Of a stretch of DNA of 64,000 nt, positions 61,102-64,000 are shown piece after piece (the stretch's first letter is position 1; the number at the start of each line of letters is the position of its first letter). Origin of the DNA: Mycobacterium malmoense. Its GTDB lineage: Bacteria > Actinomycetota > Actinomycetes > Mycobacteriales > Mycobacteriaceae. The position numbers were made by a program, and so were the translations under genes. The DNA is taken from NCBI RefSeq assembly GCF_019645855.1, contig NZ_CP080999.1, positions 2,480,001-2,544,000 of the forward strand. Direction: 5' to 3'. The notes beneath the pieces are model-generated. The model was given only the letters and a program-made list of their open reading frames with translations. It was not told the origin of the DNA and did no database searches.

Positions 61102-61247
61102 TTCGCCCGGCTCCGCCGCGATCGCGATCACCACTGGTGCTGGTGGTGGCGATCCGCTTCGCCCGGCTCCGCCGCGCTCGCGATCGCCACTGGTGCTGGT
61201 GGTGGCGATCCGCTTCGCCCGGCTCCGCCGCGCTCGCGATCGCCACT
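61102..61247 (+). repeat. 56-bp tandem repeat, about 2.6 copies (VNTR candidate)
   Basis: TTCGCCCGGCTCCGCCG occurs at 61102, 61158 and 61214, exactly 56 bases apart, with ATCGC-CACTGGTGCTGGTGG between. Copies two and three are almost identical; copy one differs at a few bases. The array fills the space between convergent genes, and its last copy runs one or two bases into the stop of the KstD-like gene. Confidence 0.9.
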
Positions 61248-63015
61248 AGCCGGCCGCGTCTCGGGCCGCGATGTAGCCATACACCAGCCCCTGCGCGATC
61301 GTCGCGCCCGCGCCCGGGTATGTCGTGCCGAACGCGTTGGCGGCCGTATTGCCGATTGCGTAGAGCCCGGCGATCACGGTGCCGTCCTCCCGCAGCGCCC
61401 GCGCGCGGTCGTCGGCCTTCACCCCGCCGCACGTGCCCAGGTCGCTGAGCACCATTTTCACGGCGTAGAACGGTCCTTTCACCAACGGGCGCAGGTTGGG
61501 GTTCGGCGTGATCGTCGGGTCGCCGTAGTACCGGTCGTAGGCGCTGCGGCCCCGACCAAAGTCGGGATCCTGTCCGGCCCAAGCGTTTTCGTTGAAACGC
61601 GTCATCGTCTTAGTGAAGTCTGCCACCGGGACGCCGATTTGCGCGCCCAGGTCGGCGAAACCGTCGGCGCGCACCGCGATGCCCGCGTCGTACCAAGACC
61701 GCGGAATCCGCATTCGCGGAAATAGTTGGGCGCCAAAGACATAGCTATTGCGGTATTGCTGGTCGAAGACGATCCACATGGCCTCGACGGGGCTGCCCGA
61801 GCGCTCCAATTCGAGTAGCCGCTGGCCGAACGACATGTAGTCCGCCGACTCATTGGCGAACCGGTGGCCGTCCTGGTTCACGATGACGCAGCCGGGGAGT
61901 GAGCGTTCGGCCAGCATCACCGCGGGCGGCTTGCCGGGCAGTGGCGCGACGGCGGGGAACCACCACGCCTGATCCATCAAATCGATACCGGCGCCCAGTT
62001 CCTGCGCCGCGCGGATTCCGTCGCCGGTATTGGCCGCGGCACCCAGGCTCAGGTTGGCGCCCAGCGACTCGGACTGGAATTTCCACCGCATATCCATGCT
62101 GTGGTCGAAACCGCCGGTGGCGAGCACCACGCCGCGCCGGGCGGTGATCGTCACCTCGCGGCCAGCGTGGTCGACGACCGCGCCGGTCACCCGGTCACCG
62201 TCGTCAACAAGGCGCACCAGCGTGGTGTCCGTCCACACCGGGATGCCGGCGCGCAGCACACCCGCGAACAGGCCGGCCGCCAGGCCCTGACCGCCCGCCG
62301 CGTAGCGCCGGCCCAGCAGCCGGCCGCCCACGCCCTGTGCCACCCGCTTGGCGAATATGGGAATTCCCTTGCGCGGCACCCGAAATACCAGATTCATCCA
62401 GCGATAGTCGGCGCCGGTCGTCGGTATCGGGACGCCGGCCTCCATGACGCCGGGCAGCAGCCGGGTGCGGTATTCACCGAGGATCGACGTGTCGAACGGG
62501 GAGCACTCGCAGGTGCGGCCCGCCGCGCTACCACCCGGCTCCTCGGGGTGGTAGTCGGAGTAGTCGCGGGCCCAGAACAACCGCAGCGGCGTCATCCGGC
62601 GCAACATGTCGACCGTCGCGGACACGTGTGCGAGAAACCCCGCCGATCGCTGAGGTGGCGCCGACCCCGCGACCGCCGACTCCAGGTAGGCGGTGGCGCG
62701 CTCGGCGGTGTCGTTGGCGCCGGCCTCACGCAGCACCGGGCTGGCGGGCAGCCACAGCGCGCCCCCGGACCGGGCGGTCGAGCCGCCGACGTAGGAAGAC
62801 TTCTCCACGATCAGTACCGACAGCCCGAATTCGTGGGCGGCCAGTGCCGCGGCCATGCCGGTGCCCGAGCCGACCACCAGCAGATCCACGCATCCGTCGG
62901 CCACGGAAAGCCCGGCGGGGATCGTCGTGCAGTGCGCGGCCACGTCGAGAACGGTATGCCGGGGCGGCGCGGCAACGGAAGAGCCGTCCTGATGAGTGGA
63001 ACAAGCCGCCCCCAC
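61246..63015 (-). CDS. FAD-dependent dehydrogenase, 3-ketosteroid-delta1-dehydrogenase-like
   Basis: A 589-residue flavoprotein of the fumarate reductase/KstD type. FAD-binding VDLLVVGSGTGMAAALAAHE, IVEKSSYVGGSTARSGGALW as the second conserved block, VVLATGGFDHS, and the C-terminal LYAIGNTAANAFGTTYPGAG. KstD enzymes desaturate ring A of 3-ketosteroids; several paralogues act on other substrates, so specificity is not certain. The divergent KshA-like gene 24 bases away supports steroid catabolism, since KstD and KshA together open ring B. The exact start among several in-frame codons is uncertain; the conserved domain begins near residue 42. Confidence 0.85.
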   Translation of the reverse strand: MGAACSTHQDGSSVAAPPRHTVLDVAAHCTTIPAGLSVADGCVDLLVVGSGTGMAAALAAHEFGLSVLIVEKSSYVGGSTARSGGALWLPASPVLREAGANDTAERATAYLESAVAGSAPPQRSAGFLAHVSATVDMLRRMTPLRLFWARDYSDYHPEEPGGSAAGRTCECSPFDTSILGEYRTRLLPGVMEAGVPIPTTGADYRWMNLVFRVPRKGIPIFAKRVAQGVGGRLLGRRYAAGGQGLAAGLFAGVLRAGIPVWTDTTLVRLVDDGDRVTGAVVDHAGREVTITARRGVVLATGGFDHSMDMRWKFQSESLGANLSLGAAANTGDGIRAAQELGAGIDLMDQAWWFPAVAPLPGKPPAVMLAERSLPGCVIVNQDGHRFANESADYMSFGQRLLELERSGSPVEAMWIVFDQQYRNSYVFGAQLFPRMRIPRSWYDAGIAVRADGFADLGAQIGVPVADFTKTMTRFNENAWAGQDPDFGRGRSAYDRYYGDPTITPNPNLRPLVKGPFYAVKMVLSDLGTCGGVKADDRARALREDGTVIAGLYAIGNTAANAFGTTYPGAGATIAQGLVYGYIAARDAAG

Positions 63016-63039
63016 AGGCCGGCGCCGGGGAGTTAAATC

Positions 63040-64000
63040 ATGCCTATGACGTCGCAGACCGAGGCCGACGGAGTTCGGCTCATCGAAGCGCAGGCCTCAC
63101 CGACGCGGTTCGCCCGCGGCTGGCACTGCCTGGGCCTGATCAGGGATTTCGATGACGGCAAGCCGCACGCGATCAACGCCTTCGGGCAGAAGCTTGTCGT
63201 CTTTCGCAGCGGCCCGCCCGGCGAGGGCACCGTCAACGTGCTCGACGCCTACTGCCGCCACATGGGCGGTGATTTGTCGCGGGGTGAGGTCAAGGGCAAC
63301 GAGATCGCATGCCCGTTCCACGACTGGCGCTGGGGCGGCGACGGGCGATGCAAGCAGGTGCCGTACAGCAGGCGCACACCCAGGCTCGCCCGCACCCAAG
63401 CCTGGACCACGCTGCAGCAGGACGGCATGTTGTTCGTGTGGAACGACCCCGAGCGCAAGCCGCCCCCGCCGGAGGCCACGATTCCTCGCATCGAGGGTGC
63501 GACGAGCGACGAGTGGACCGACTGGCACTGGTACACCACCGTCGTCAACAGCAACTGCCGCGAAATCATCGACAACGTCGTGGATATGGCGCACTTCTTC
63601 TACATCCACGGCTCGTTGCCTACCTACTTCAAGAACATATTCGAAGGGCGCGTGGCGACGCAGTACATGAACGGTTCGGGCCGCCCGGACCTCGGCGGCA
63701 CCGAGGGCGCACAAATTCTCGGCACGACGTCGGTGGCGTCCTACTACGGTCCGTCTTTCATGATCGACGACCTGACCTATCACTACGAGCACGGCGACCA
63801 TCAGACGATACTCATCAATTGCCACTATCCGATTGACGCGAATTCCTTTGTGCTGCAATACGGCATCATCGTGAAGAAATCGGATACGCTGCCCGGCGAT
63901 GCGGCCATGCAGACCGCGATCAGCCTCGGTGACTTCGTCAAGATGGGTTTCGAGCAGGACGTCGAGATCTGGCGGCACAAGGCACGCATCGATAACCCGT
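63040..64000 (+). CDS. kshA: Rieske oxygenase, 3-ketosteroid 9-alpha-hydroxylase KshA-like (3' end cut by window)
   Basis: 320 codons are present before the window ends; the reading frame is still open. The Rieske [2Fe-2S] site is AYCRHMGGDLSRG with C-x-H and EIACPFHDWRWGG with C-x2-H. The mononuclear iron site is EIIDNVVDMAHFFYIHG with D-x3-H and a further His. This spacing is that of KshA, the oxygenase that hydroxylates steroids at C9. The ATG at 63040 or 63046 may be used. It is divergent from the KstD-like gene. KshA comes in several paralogues in actinobacteria; substrate preference cannot be read here. The reductase KshB is not in the window. Confidence 0.9.
   Translation, partial: MPMTSQTEADGVRLIEAQASPTRFARGWHCLGLIRDFDDGKPHAINAFGQKLVVFRSGPPGEGTVNVLDAYCRHMGGDLSRGEVKGNEIACPFHDWRWGGDGRCKQVPYSRRTPRLARTQAWTTLQQDGMLFVWNDPERKPPPPEATIPRIEGATSDEWTDWHWYTTVVNSNCREIIDNVVDMAHFFYIHGSLPTYFKNIFEGRVATQYMNGSGRPDLGGTEGAQILGTTSVASYYGPSFMIDDLTYHYEHGDHQTILINCHYPIDANSFVLQYGIIVKKSDTLPGDAAMQTAISLGDFVKMGFEQDVEIWRHKARIDNP

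Noticed and set aside
61102..61247. CRISPR-like array
   Set aside because: The period is a contiguous tandem repeat without unique spacers, and no cas genes are present.

Overview
The window is high-GC actinobacterial DNA. Gene content points to Mycobacterium, probably a slow-growing non-tuberculous species close to the M. avium complex (inference from recalled gene order, not a search). The first 28.5 kb keeps the order I recall for M. tuberculosis Rv1683 to Rv1713: lipase/acyl-CoA synthetase fusion, TetR plus ABC exporter, DNA glycosylase, tyrS, glycerol-phosphate phosphatase, tlyA, nadK, recN, steA, mctB, pyrG, Nudix hydrolase, xerD, parA-like, scpA, scpB, rluB-like, cmk, der. Many of these genes overlap by 1 to 8 bases and look like long co-transcribed runs. 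An ammonium transporter sits between the ABC exporter and the glycosylase, and a GNAT/RHH toxin-antitoxin pair lies at the left edge.

From 28.5 to about 36 kb core synteny breaks. A tRNA-Pro(GGG) gene at 29512-29588 is followed 6.3 kb later by a near-copy of its last 28 bases (35878-35905), and a third, inverted copy lies at 28858. This is the footprint of tRNA-targeted integration. The enclosed DNA is a graveyard: AraC fragment, IS256-family transposase with several frameshifts, VOC and Ser/Thr kinase fragments, next to intact genes (ketopantoate reductase-like, YdeI-like, ABM domain, DUF732). No integrase remains.

From 36 to 44.5 kb are accessory genes: a predicted PD-(D/E)XK nuclease-fold protein, a NYN RNase with a C-terminal OST-HTH-like region, a cold-shock protein, a 44-residue basic protein, a frameshifted DUF5994 gene, a transglutaminase, and a hydrolase-lipoprotein pair.

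From 44.9 to 52.5 kb an asparagine-synthetase-like amidotransferase overlaps a GNAT/ATP-grasp ligase, the pair that makes the osmolyte N-acetylglutaminylglutamine amide. An MFS permease and a type III glutamine synthetase follow, forming a coherent glutamine/compatible-solute block.

From 52.5 to 58.2 kb is a copper block: a CPC-type P1B ATPase whose N-terminus is a cupredoxin-like domain, CsoR, and two exported or membrane proteins with Met-rich tails. There are two strong CsoR-type palindromes, one of them a perfect 13+2+13 inverted repeat. This is the most system-like novelty in the window.

The right end holds a flavoprotein oxidoreductase, a membrane protein, a PadR regulator, a 56-bp tandem repeat (VNTR candidate), a KstD-like steroid dehydrogenase and, divergent from it and cut by the window end, a KshA-like Rieske oxygenase. 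The last two suggest sterol-ring catabolism. No rRNA, CRISPR array or riboswitch was seen.
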